Source: Synergistaceae bacterium
Lineage (GTDB): Bacteria; Synergistota; Synergistia; Synergistales; Synergistaceae
Direction: 5' to 3'
Assembly (NCBI GenBank): GCA_031290815.1
Contig: JAISLO010000219.1
Span: 1 to 7,523, forward strand
Length of the DNA: 7,523 nucleotides
A model generated the notes under the pieces. That model had not been told where the DNA came from and made no database searches. It was given only the letters and a program-made list of their open reading frames with translations. Positions 1 to 5,549 of the stretch are shown here, in pieces; position 1 is the stretch's first letter; the number at the start of each line of letters is the position of its first letter. A program made the position numbers and the translations under genes.

Positions 1-21
1 TGTTTTCCCATTGTCAGACAT
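1..21 (-). CDS. Possible start of a gene running off the left edge (first 7 codons)
   Basis: On the minus strand an ATG at 21-19 opens a frame reading MSDNGKT up to the window edge. A strong purine-rich Shine-Dalgarno-like stretch (GGAGG at 41-37, within AAGGAAGAGGAGG) lies upstream. The spacing is about 15 nt, longer than usual, and is filled by a run of eight T (34-27). The frame has a stop just upstream of the ATG, so no earlier start is possible in that frame. A GTG next to the Shine-Dalgarno opens a competing frame that stops after seven codons. If real, this gene follows the ADP-ribosylglycohydrolase gene at a distance of about 54 nt and could be co-transcribed with it. Too little is visible to name a product. 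Confidence 0.3.
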
Positions 22-75
22 GATTTAAAAAAAACACCTCCTCTTCCTTAGAAACTGCCGCATGCAGTGCTCTGG

Positions 76-894
76 TTATTCTGCGAGATGAGCTTGCCAC
101 CGATCATATGCCGCTCGCAGCGGCGCATCGAGATAACTCAATGCTCTCGATGCAATCTCCTCTGGCACACCGTAAGCGGCTTCTGCTACGCTTCCGGTTA
201 TTGCGGCAAGCGTGTCGCTGTCGCCGCCGAGACTTATGGCATTTCGGATTGCGTCCTCAAAGTCCGTGCTTTCGAGAAATGCTGTTATCGCTTCCGGCAC
301 GGTTTCTTGGCAGCTCTCGTTGAAGCTATAAGCCGGGCGAATCTCGTCAAGTGTGCGGCTTAAATCGTAGCCATATTTGTCCTCTGCATTGCGTCTGACA
401 AATTCTTTATGCTCGTCAACTTGAAATTTCGCTTTTCCGAGGCGCATGAGGTAAATTGCTCCAGCAACCGCTTTTGCCCCCTTGATGCCCTCAGGGTGGT
501 TGTGTGTTATCACAGAGCTTTTTTCGGCTAGCCGTTCAACATGCTCCATGCCTTCGTCGAAAGACTTGCTGAGAGGAACTGCCCAGCCGCAGGGCGACAC
601 TCTCATCGCCGAGCCGTTGCCCCAGCTATTATACGGTTTGCGATCATCGGAAAACAGCCAACCGACAAACCTACCGCCGTAACCTGCGTTAGGATACAAT
701 CTGCCGTACTTTTTCATCGAAACGATAAAATCATCAGAGCTTCCGCCATTCATCAAAGCCTCGCCTACGGCGATTGTCATGACTGTATCGTCAGTGAAAA
801 AACCGCGTTCCGTGAAAAGCGGGAAGTCTTTCGTTTTAATGTTGTTCCACTCGTAGACCGAACCTACGATGTCGCCTATAATTGCTCCAAGCAT
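76..894 (-). CDS. ADP-ribosylglycohydrolase family protein (DraG-like)
   Basis: This is a complete 272-residue protein of the ADP-ribosylglycohydrolase (DraG/ARH) family: all-alpha, cytosolic, dinuclear-magnesium enzymes that remove ADP-ribose from proteins or small molecules. The visible signatures, in order, are the N-terminal GAIIGDIVGS (residues 3-12); the metal-binding TDDT (34-37); NGSAMRVSP (93-101); HNHPEG (131-136); and the C-terminal metal site GGDSDT (223-228), in which D225 and D227 are the expected ligands. No key motif is missing, and the length is normal for a stand-alone bacterial member. The start is taken at ATG 894-892 because GACGGGGG lies about 8 nt upstream and family similarity begins there. 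An in-frame ATG at 924 would add ten residues not typical of the family. The substrate cannot be read from sequence: no nitrogenase, dinitrogenase-reductase ADP-ribosyltransferase or toxin partner is visible. Base composition is lower in GC than the downstream genes. The gene is transcribed away from the thiamine operon. Confidence 0.93.
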   Translation of the reverse strand: MLGAIIGDIVGSVYEWNNIKTKDFPLFTERGFFTDDTVMTIAVGEALMNGGSSDDFIVSMKKYGRLYPNAGYGGRFVGWLFSDDRKPYNSWGNGSAMRVSPCGWAVPLSKSFDEGMEHVERLAEKSSVITHNHPEGIKGAKAVAGAIYLMRLGKAKFQVDEHKEFVRRNAEDKYGYDLSRTLDEIRPAYSFNESCQETVPEAITAFLESTDFEDAIRNAISLGGDSDTLAAITGSVAEAAYGVPEEIASRALSYLDAPLRAAYDRWQAHLAE

Positions 895-953
895 CAGCCA
901 GCCCCCGTCAATCGTGGTATGCACCCTTTGTTAGCCGCTTATATTCGTATGAT

Positions 954-981
954 ATTTTATGCTCGCATGCCACACAGTCAG
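954..981 (-). promoter_or_regulatory. Candidate promoter for the ADP-ribosylglycohydrolase gene
   Basis: Read on the minus strand, CTGACT (981-976) is followed after 16 nt by TAAAAT (959-954), matching 4 of 6 and 5 of 6 bases of the sigma-70 consensus. Transcription would begin near 947, leaving a leader of about 50 nt before the ATG at 894. An alternative perfect TATAAT sits at 989-984 on the same strand, but its -35 partner is poor (TCGCTT at 1012-1007, 17-nt spacer). Either would be divergent from the thiamine promoter. Assignment is by motif only. Confidence 0.4.
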
Positions 982-1035
982 GTATTATACAGCAACGGCT
1001 CAGCCAAAGCGAGCGGCACGAAAATTCGACTGAAA

Positions 1036-1065
1036 TTGACAGCGTCAAGGTCATCGTATTATAAT
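1036..1065 (+). promoter_or_regulatory. Sigma-70-type promoter of the thiamine operon
   Basis: A perfect -35 box TTGACA (1036-1041) and a perfect -10 box TATAAT (1060-1065) are separated by 18 nt. Initiation is expected around 1072, a few bases before the TPP riboswitch aptamer, which is the expected geometry for a riboswitch-controlled transcript. The strength of the boxes suggests high basal transcription, leaving most control to the RNA leader. This is the best promoter match in the window. Confidence 0.85.
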
Positions 1066-1077
1066 AAAGATCAGTAA

Positions 1078-1180
1078 TATAGCTCCGGGGGAGCCGCAAA
1101 AGCTGAGAGGAAGGGCGGGCACAAGGGACCTTTCGACCCCAGGACCTGAACCGGATAATGCCGGCGTAGGCAGCGAGAGA
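1078..1180 (+). promoter_or_regulatory. TPP riboswitch (THI-box) aptamer
   Basis: This leader RNA binds thiamine pyrophosphate and turns down the downstream thiamine genes. The conserved core is clear: the 5' GGGGG strand of P2 (1087-1091); a short P3 closing into CTGAGA (1103-1108), the pyrimidine-binding element; an optional hairpin GGAAGG/CCTTTC (1109-1114 with 1129-1134); GACCCC (1135-1140), the other P2 strand; and CCTGAACCGG-ATAAT-GCCGGCGTAGG (1145-1170), which forms P4/P5 and the pyrophosphate-binding side. The P1 stem looks short: CTC at 1083-1085 can pair with GAG at 1175-1177 or 1177-1179. It lies just downstream of a strong promoter and ahead of thiE-thiW, which supports the call. 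The P1 ends are approximate. Confidence 0.94.
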
Positions 1181-1189
1181 TTTAGTGAA

Positions 1190-1228
1190 ATGCTGATCGA
1201 ATCGTTCGAGCGGATGTTTGCCGCCTAA
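1190..1228 (+). CDS. Very short open frame in the thiE leader (12 codons plus stop)
   Basis: An ATG directly after the riboswitch opens a frame reading MLIESFERMFAA and ending in TAA at 1226-1228. Only a weak purine stretch (GAGAGA, 1175-1180) precedes it at about 9 nt. It could be a translated leader peptide, the last trace of a deleted upstream thiamine gene, or chance. Its composition shows no run of regulatory codons as in amino-acid attenuators. It is listed because it fills part of an otherwise non-coding leader. Confidence that it is translated is low. Confidence 0.15.
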   Translation: MLIESFERMFAA

Positions 1229-1234
1229 CAGTTC

Positions 1235-1256
1235 TGGGGCATGGGTTTTCGCCCCA
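1235..1256 (+). promoter_or_regulatory. Leader hairpin 1 downstream of the TPP aptamer
   Basis: TGGGGC (1235-1240) is the exact reverse complement of GCCCCA (1251-1256), giving a 6-bp GC-rich stem with a 10-nt loop. It is followed by ACAATAAATCA rather than a run of T, so it does not look like a canonical intrinsic terminator. It may be part of the riboswitch expression platform. Confidence 0.4.
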
Positions 1257-1281
1257 ACAATAAATCAGCTTTCGCTCTAGT

Positions 1282-1337
1282 GGAGGGCCGGATCTCGCGC
1301 ACGCGGATTCGGCCCTCCGCCTGTTTATGGGGGGAGG
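1282..1337 (+). promoter_or_regulatory. Leader hairpin 2 and thiE ribosome-binding site: probable riboswitch expression platform
   Basis: GGAGGGCCG (1282-1290) pairs perfectly with CGGCCCTCC (1310-1318). The stem can extend inward through GATC/GATT and CGC/GCG to a small loop, making about 16 bp. Its 3' arm contains CCTCC (1314-1318), which is also complementary to the thiE Shine-Dalgarno GGAGG (1333-1337). Two exclusive structures are therefore possible: the long hairpin, leaving the ribosome-binding site free, or CCTCC paired with the ribosome-binding site, blocking thiE translation. Only a short TGTTT follows the long stem, so translational control is more likely than termination. The complementarity is seen directly; the switching role, and which state TPP favours, is inference. 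Confidence 0.5.
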
Positions 1338-1345
1338 TTTGGAGA

Positions 1346-1996
1346 ATGAGAGACCGTATGGATTCAGGGGATCTGGCACGGCGTCTCAGGGCGATTTACA
1401 TCTGCGGGGATGCGGCTGATCCTGGAACTTTGGAACATCTGAAGAGGCTGATCGACGCTGGGGTCACTGCCGTTCAACTGCGGATGAAGGGGGCGAACGG
1501 GCGCGACCTGTTCATCAGCGCTGTCAAGATGACAAGGCTCTGCCGTGATATGGGCGCTCTGTTTTTTGTGAACGACAGGCTCGATGTCGCGATGGCATCC
1601 GGCGCGGACGGAGTACACCTTGGAAATCTCGATCTGCCCGTGACGGAGGCGAGGCGTATAGCTCCAGAGGGGTTCCTTATAGGGGCGACGGCCCGTGACT
1701 CGGCGGCCGCATTGGCGGCGAAGAGGGAAGGAGCTGATTACATAGGAAGCGGGGCGGCTTTCAAGAGCGGCACAAAGTTGGATACCAGGGTCATCGGCCC
1801 AGGCGGGATCGCAGCGGTCGCGTCGTCGGTCTCCATTCCGGTGGTTGGAATCGGCGGTATCGGAGCGGATAACGTGTCCGATCTGTCTGGCGCGGGACTG
1901 TCCGGCGTGGCCGTCTCCTCGGCCTTCGCCGGGGATCGCGGCGTGTCCGAGGCAAGAAGGATAATCGAAATGATAGAAGGAGGTATTTTGTCATGA
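1346..1996 (+). CDS. thiE: Thiamine-phosphate synthase ThiE
   Basis: A cytosolic TIM-barrel enzyme that condenses hydroxymethylpyrimidine pyrophosphate with thiazole phosphate to give thiamine phosphate. The 216-residue length is normal. Family motifs in order: VQLRMKG (43-49) with the Q-x-R-x-K pattern; FFVND (73-77); GVHLG..D (89-96); GADYIGSG (129-136) leading into a TK pair at 143-144; and IPVVGIGGI (164-172). Compared with the common GPxFPTxTK phosphate loop it reads GAAFKSGTK, with Ser141 where Thr is usual. At the site where B. subtilis ThiE has Ser (numbering from memory) it has Thr115. These changes are mostly conservative and activity is expected. The ATG at 1346 is chosen because GGAGG (1333-1337) lies 8 nt upstream; the longer frame back to 1241 would run through the leader hairpins. 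A second in-frame ATG is at 1358. It overlaps thiW by 4 nt and is controlled by the TPP riboswitch. The related TenI family is less likely because the substrate-contact residues are retained. Confidence 0.93.
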   Translation: MRDRMDSGDLARRLRAIYICGDAADPGTLEHLKRLIDAGVTAVQLRMKGANGRDLFISAVKMTRLCRDMGALFFVNDRLDVAMASGADGVHLGNLDLPVTEARRIAPEGFLIGATARDSAAALAAKREGADYIGSGAAFKSGTKLDTRVIGPGGIAAVASSVSIPVVGIGGIGADNVSDLSGAGLSGVAVSSAFAGDRGVSEARRIIEMIEGGILS

Positions 1997-2532
1997 TGAA
2001 TGTATTCGAGATACGGACCGGACAGGATAAGTTGAAGAAAATGGCGCTGGCCGCCATGTTCGCTGCGCTCGCCGTCCTCCTGTCGGGATTTTCGTTCCCT
2101 GTGGGACCGTCCCGCTGTTTTCCATTTCAGCACGCGATGAACGTGATGTGCGGGGTGATCCTGGGGCCCTGGTGGGCAGTCGGCAGCGCGTTCGTCTCAA
2201 GCGTCATACGCAACATGCTCGGGACGGGGACGATTCTGGCGTTCCCGGGCAGCATGTTCGGCGCGCTTGCCGTGGGACTCGCGGCCGACATGCTCCCAAG
2301 CGGGCGCAGGCTCTTCGCCGCAGCCGCCGAGCCCCTGGCCACCAGCCTCATAGGGGCCTGGGTTTCGAGTCTCATAATGGCGTCGGCGGGCAAGGGGGCC
2401 ATGTTCTCCATGCTATCCGTCGCGTTTCTTGCGAGCAGCGCGCCAGGGGCAGTGATAGGCTTCCTGGCGATCTTTTCCCTCTCCCTGGCCGCAAGGCGAA
2501 ACAAGGCTCGGACTGCGGACGGAGAGCGGTAG
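1993..2532 (+). CDS. thiW: ThiW, predicted thiazole-precursor transporter (ECF S component)
   Basis: A 179-residue integral membrane protein matching the ThiW family, the predicted substrate-binding S component of an energy-coupling-factor transporter for the thiazole moiety of thiamine. The diagnostic block PVGPSRCFPFQHAMNV (36-51) is followed by GPWWAV (58-63) and RNMLGTGT..AFPGSMFG (73-90). Hydrophobic segments lie at roughly 17-34, 48-72, 79-100, 108-130 and 137-166, with a positively charged C-terminal tail. It starts at the ATG at 1993 inside an ATGA overlap with thiE, with a full AAGGAGG Shine-Dalgarno at 1977-1983 (9-nt spacing); a second ATG follows at once at 1996. The shared energizing subunits (EcfA/EcfA'/EcfT) are not in the window and would be encoded elsewhere. 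Function comes from comparative genomics of the family rather than anything specific here. Confidence 0.92.
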   Translation: MMNVFEIRTGQDKLKKMALAAMFAALAVLLSGFSFPVGPSRCFPFQHAMNVMCGVILGPWWAVGSAFVSSVIRNMLGTGTILAFPGSMFGALAVGLAADMLPSGRRLFAAAAEPLATSLIGAWVSSLIMASAGKGAMFSMLSVAFLASSAPGAVIGFLAIFSLSLAARRNKARTADGER

Positions 2533-2661
2533 GGGAGGGAGTTTAGACGCTCCAGGAGGACGGCCATCCGGACGGTTTTTTGCGAGGCGGCGAAACTGGT
2601 AGTATTGCGTAGAACTGACCGCGCCTGACTAGAGAGGAATGATCTCCGTTTCTCGTTTTTG

Positions 2662-2670
2662 TGGTATTAT
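2662..2670 (+). promoter_or_regulatory. Candidate extended -10 promoter for the trk operon
   Basis: TGGTATTAT (2662-2670) fits an extended -10 element (TGn plus TATTAT, 5 of 6 bases), preceded by a T-rich stretch (TCGTTTTTG). No good -35 box is seen at 16-18 nt upstream, which extended -10 promoters can tolerate. Initiation near 2677 would give a leader of only about 14 nt, beginning at the Shine-Dalgarno. The rest of the 158-nt spacer after thiW (2533-2690) shows a T6 run at 2576-2581, but I could find no convincing stem in front of it, so no terminator is called. Read-through from the thiamine operon remains possible. Confidence 0.4.
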
Positions 2671-2685
2671 CCGCCTGGAGGCGGT
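2671..2685 (+). promoter_or_regulatory. Small hairpin enclosing the trkH ribosome-binding site
   Basis: CCGCC (2671-2675) and GGCGG (2681-2685, loop TGGAG when the first G of the run is left unpaired; other registers such as GGCGG at 2680-2684 give a TGGA loop) form a 5-bp GC stem that covers the GGAGG Shine-Dalgarno at 2677-2681. Transcripts starting upstream of 2671 would carry the hairpin and could be poorly translated. A transcript starting at about 2677 from the extended -10 element would lack the 5' arm. The pairing is visible; a regulatory effect is inference. Confidence 0.35.
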
Positions 2686-2690
2686 AGTGC

Positions 2691-4157
2691 TTGAAAATAG
2701 GCGTCGTCGTTAAATTTTTGGGTTTCCTGATCTTCGTGATAACTGTTTGGATGGCGGTTCCGACGATATACGCCATTGCGGATGAAGGGGACGACATATC
2801 CGGCTTCGTGAAGTCATTAGCCATATCGGCCGCCGTCTCCTCTTTGTTCGTCCTTTCGTCTAGAAAGGCGAGGATGGATGGGATGGGAACGCGGGAGGCC
2901 CTGGCGTCCGTAGCGCTCTCATGGGTCGCGGCCAGCGCGGTGGGCGGGCTGCCGTACTGGTTTCATGGATCAGCGCCTACCTATACGGATTCGTTCTTCG
3001 AGGCGATGTCGGGATTTACCACGACGGGATCGACCATACTCGAGGACATCGACTCGACCCCGAGAGGTCTTCTCCTGTGGAGGGGGCTGACGCACTGGCT
3101 TGGAGGCATGGGTATAATAATGCTCACGCTCACCGTCATGCCGCTGATGGGGGTGGGCGGGTTCCAAATGTACAAGGCAGAGGCTCCGGGCATGGAGCAT
3201 GAGAAGCTGACCCCGCGCGTGCGGAACACCGCGGTGATACTCTGGCTGATATACATGGCCCTCACCATTGTGCTGACATTGCTGCTCCTGGCCGGGGGCA
3301 TGGATCTTTACGACGCCGTGACCCACTCTATGGGGACGATCTCGACCGGAGGGTTCTCCCCGCTCGGCGCGAGCATCGCCGGATTTGACAACGCTTATTT
3401 CGAGTGGGTGATCACGGTCTTCATGTTTATATCAGGGGCCAACTTTTCGCTTCACTACCGCCTTATCAAGGACCGCTCCCTCTCTCGCTTCCTCTCGGAC
3501 CCAGAATTCAAGTTCTACCTCGCGTCTGTGTCGGCGCTCTGCCTCGCCGTCTCCGGGTGGCTTTACGCAAGCCGTCTGTACGGCTCTGTCGCCGACTCGC
3601 TTCGCTTCGGCACGTTTCAGGTCGTGAGCCTCGTCACGAGCACCGGCTTCGTCTCGGCCGACTACGAACAATGGCCCTCGTTCACGAAATCCCTGCTCTT
3701 CCTCTGCTTCCTCATGGGCGGGTGCGCAGGCTCGACATCCGGAGGCATCAAACATATAAGGCTGCTCGTCATGTTTCGGCACGTCGGGAGGCATATTCGA
3801 AAGACGTCGAACCCGAGGGCGATCCTGCCGATACAGGTGGGCGGCGAGTCGCTTCGAGCGGGAGTAGTATCCTCGTGCCTCGCTTTTTTGGGGCTTTATC
3901 TGATTGTCTTTTCGGCGGGGGTCGTGCTCATCTCGATCTCCGAGCCCGATCTCTTCACCTCGATGTCGGCCGTCGCCGCGACGCTTGGCAACGTAGGCCC
4001 AGGATTCGGCAGCGTGGGGCCGACGATGAGTTTTACATCGCAGACGCAATTCGCCAAGTGGGTGTACTCTTTTCTCATGCTGTGCGGCAGACTCGAGTTA
4101 TACACGGTGCTCGTTCTTTTCTCAAGAGCTTTCTGGAGGGGCGGAGTCGCCCTGTAG
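2691..4157 (+). CDS. trkH: TrkH family potassium uptake channel subunit (first copy)
   Basis: A 488-residue inner-membrane channel subunit of the TrkH/TrkG/KtrB superfamily, which takes up K+ and works as a dimer with a TrkA ring in the cytosol. All four selectivity-filter loops are intact: SGFTTTGS (107-114), STGGFSP (218-224), TSTGF (316-320) and NVGPGFG (434-440). The intramembrane gating loop GGCAGSTSGGIK (343-354) keeps the conserved lysine. About ten hydrophobic segments fit the usual four M1-P-M2 repeats plus N-terminal helices. The start is TTG at 2691, with GGAGG at 2677-2681 and 9-nt spacing; the first residues (MKIGVVVKFLGFL) are typical, and no ATG or GTG in frame fits better. It is the first gene of an operon with trkA (12-nt gap) and a second trkH-type gene. 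Length and motifs are normal, so this is likely the standard channel of the pair. A KtrB-like Na+-dependent mode cannot be excluded. Confidence 0.94.
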   Translation: MKIGVVVKFLGFLIFVITVWMAVPTIYAIADEGDDISGFVKSLAISAAVSSLFVLSSRKARMDGMGTREALASVALSWVAASAVGGLPYWFHGSAPTYTDSFFEAMSGFTTTGSTILEDIDSTPRGLLLWRGLTHWLGGMGIIMLTLTVMPLMGVGGFQMYKAEAPGMEHEKLTPRVRNTAVILWLIYMALTIVLTLLLLAGGMDLYDAVTHSMGTISTGGFSPLGASIAGFDNAYFEWVITVFMFISGANFSLHYRLIKDRSLSRFLSDPEFKFYLASVSALCLAVSGWLYASRLYGSVADSLRFGTFQVVSLVTSTGFVSADYEQWPSFTKSLLFLCFLMGGCAGSTSGGIKHIRLLVMFRHVGRHIRKTSNPRAILPIQVGGESLRAGVVSSCLAFLGLYLIVFSAGVVLISISEPDLFTSMSAVAATLGNVGPGFGSVGPTMSFTSQTQFAKWVYSFLMLCGRLELYTVLVLFSRAFWRGGVAL

Positions 4158-4169
4158 GGAGGGATTGCC

Positions 4170-5549
4170 TTGCATATTGTAATAGTCGGCGCAGGAGAAG
4201 TAGGCTTCAGCGTGGCCCGTAATCTGTCGCAGGACGGACACGATGTGGTCCTGGTGGAGGAGGACCCGGACAGGGCCTCGAAGGCGGAGAACGAACTGGA
4301 CGTCATGGTCATCCGCGGGAACGGGGCGCGCCCGAACGTGCTGGAGAAGGCCGGCATAACGGAGGACACTCAGGTCGAGATGCTGATTGCGTGCTCGAGC
4401 AAGGACGAGGTCAACATTCTGGCCTGCTGGATAGCGAAGAAGATGGGCGTGAAGCGAGTGATATCGCGCGCGGTCGGCATGGAGTTCACCGACACGGAGG
4501 TCTGGAGCAGGGACCTCGGCATCGACATGATGGTCTCACCCGAACGGAGCGTAGCCCGCGAGGTCGAGGATCTGCTCGAGACGCAGGGCGCCATACACTC
4601 GACGGAGATAGACTCCAAGGCTGGGCTTTACGCATTCAGGGTGGATGAGGACAGCACGGCCAACGGCATTACCCTGCTGGAGATGAGGAAGCGAAATCCC
4701 GAACTCGTCACGATAATAGTATACGTCAAGCGCGACGAGGAGGGCTTCATACCCAAGGCAAACGACCTTCTCGAAGCTGGCGATATATGCTATTCGTTCT
4801 GCTACCTCGACCAGATTCACGAGATCTCAGAGCTGTATCAGCCTCACAAGGCGAAAAAGCTGCGTAACGTGGTCATAGTCGGAGCCGGCAAGGTCGGTTT
4901 TCAGACCGCAGAGCTGCTGCTGAAGCGCATTAGGGGCATCGACATCAGGCTCATCGACCGCGACAAGGAGAAGTGCCAGAGGGTGGCGTCCGAGCTGCCG
5001 AAGGTGACGGTGCTGTGGGGCGACGGCGCGGATGAAGAGCTCATGAAGAGGGAGGGCGTGTCGTCCGCAGGGGGCTTCGTCTCCGCGACGGAGAACGACG
5101 AGCTCAACCTGATACTGGCGCTGCAGGCAAAGTCGCTCGGAGTGAGCAAGAGCATAGCGGTCATTCGCAGAAAAAACTATATGAAGCTCCTGGGCGATAT
5201 ACCGATAGACGCGATAGTGAACAGGAACGAGGCGTTGTCGTCAGTGATCATCAGCGCGGTCCGATATCCCGGCAGCGCCAGCACCCTCGCTCTCATGGAT
5301 CAGATAGGGGCCGAGACGATACAGGTCACAGTGCCGGACGACAGCCCGGCCTCCGGCGTCGAGTTGAAAAACCTGTCGATACCGGCCGGGGCGCTGATCG
5401 GCCTCGTCAGGCGCGAGGAGCGCCGGAAGAGCGACATATTCATCCCCACCGGCAATTCGAGTCTCAAACCCGGCGACAGGGTAATCCTCTTCGTCACTCA
5501 GGACGTTATAGAGGAGACGCTGGCAGTTCTCGGGGTGGACACCGCGTGA
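4170..5549 (+). CDS. trkA: TrkA potassium-channel regulatory subunit (two RCK domains)
   Basis: A 459-residue cytosolic regulator that binds nucleotides and gates TrkH. It has the classical duplicated layout: RCK-N 1 with GAGEVG (7-12) and acidic E30 at the end of strand 2; RCK-C 1 around 140-225; RCK-N 2 with GAGKVG (238-243) and D263; and RCK-C 2 around 370-456. Both glycine motifs and both acidic ribose-binding residues are present, so both domains could bind NAD(H) or adenine nucleotides. The length equals that of typical two-domain TrkA, unlike the single-domain KtrA of about 220 residues. The start is TTG at 4170, with GGGAGGG (4157-4163) 6 nt upstream; the beta-strand HIVIVGAGEVG begins at residue 2, leaving no room for a later start. 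It ends in a 4-nt GTGA overlap with the next gene, implying translational coupling. It presumably serves the channel subunits on both sides. Confidence 0.96.
   Translation: MHIVIVGAGEVGFSVARNLSQDGHDVVLVEEDPDRASKAENELDVMVIRGNGARPNVLEKAGITEDTQVEMLIACSSKDEVNILACWIAKKMGVKRVISRAVGMEFTDTEVWSRDLGIDMMVSPERSVAREVEDLLETQGAIHSTEIDSKAGLYAFRVDEDSTANGITLLEMRKRNPELVTIIVYVKRDEEGFIPKANDLLEAGDICYSFCYLDQIHEISELYQPHKAKKLRNVVIVGAGKVGFQTAELLLKRIRGIDIRLIDRDKEKCQRVASELPKVTVLWGDGADEELMKREGVSSAGGFVSATENDELNLILALQAKSLGVSKSIAVIRRKNYMKLLGDIPIDAIVNRNEALSSVIISAVRYPGSASTLALMDQIGAETIQVTVPDDSPASGVELKNLSIPAGALIGLVRREERRKSDIFIPTGNSSLKPGDRVILFVTQDVIEETLAVLGVDTA

Noticed and set aside
54..68. Hairpin ACTGC/GCAGT downstream of the ADP-ribosylglycohydrolase gene as a terminator
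   Set aside because: The stem is 5 bp and, on the minus strand, is followed by TTCTAAGG, which is not a T run; the T8 tract is too far downstream to belong to it.
908..1099. Open frames on both strands across the divergent spacer (for example 908-1099 minus and 541-1077 plus)
   Set aside because: They cross the near-consensus promoter and the riboswitch start, lack ribosome-binding sites, and their sequences are low-information shadows of the adjacent gene or non-coding DNA.
1103..1144. Aptamer defect suggested by the long distance between CTGAGA and CCTGA
   Set aside because: The extra bases form a GGAAGG/CCTTTC hairpin in a position where many TPP riboswitches carry a variable stem, and GACCC is present just after it.
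1241..1345. N-terminal extension of ThiE (35 extra residues in frame from an ATG at 1241)
   Set aside because: It would translate through both leader hairpins and the Shine-Dalgarno. No ribosome-binding site fits the ATG at 1241, and the extra residues do not resemble the ThiE family.
2547..2585. Intrinsic terminator after thiW at the T6 run (2576-2581)
   Set aside because: The bases before the T run (GGACGGCCATCCGGACGG) contain a 6-bp direct repeat, not an inverted repeat, and I could not draw a stem longer than about 3 bp.
2533..2690. A c-di-AMP or other metabolite riboswitch ahead of the trk operon
   Set aside because: The 158-nt spacer shows no recognisable conserved riboswitch core and only a small ribosome-binding-site hairpin.
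3404..4222. Long open frames inside the trk genes in other frames (for example 3404-4222 plus, 3432-4049 minus, 5626-6228 plus)
   Set aside because: They are rich in Arg, His and Pro from GC-rich antisense or shifted reading of clear TrkH and TrkA proteins, and show no family motifs.
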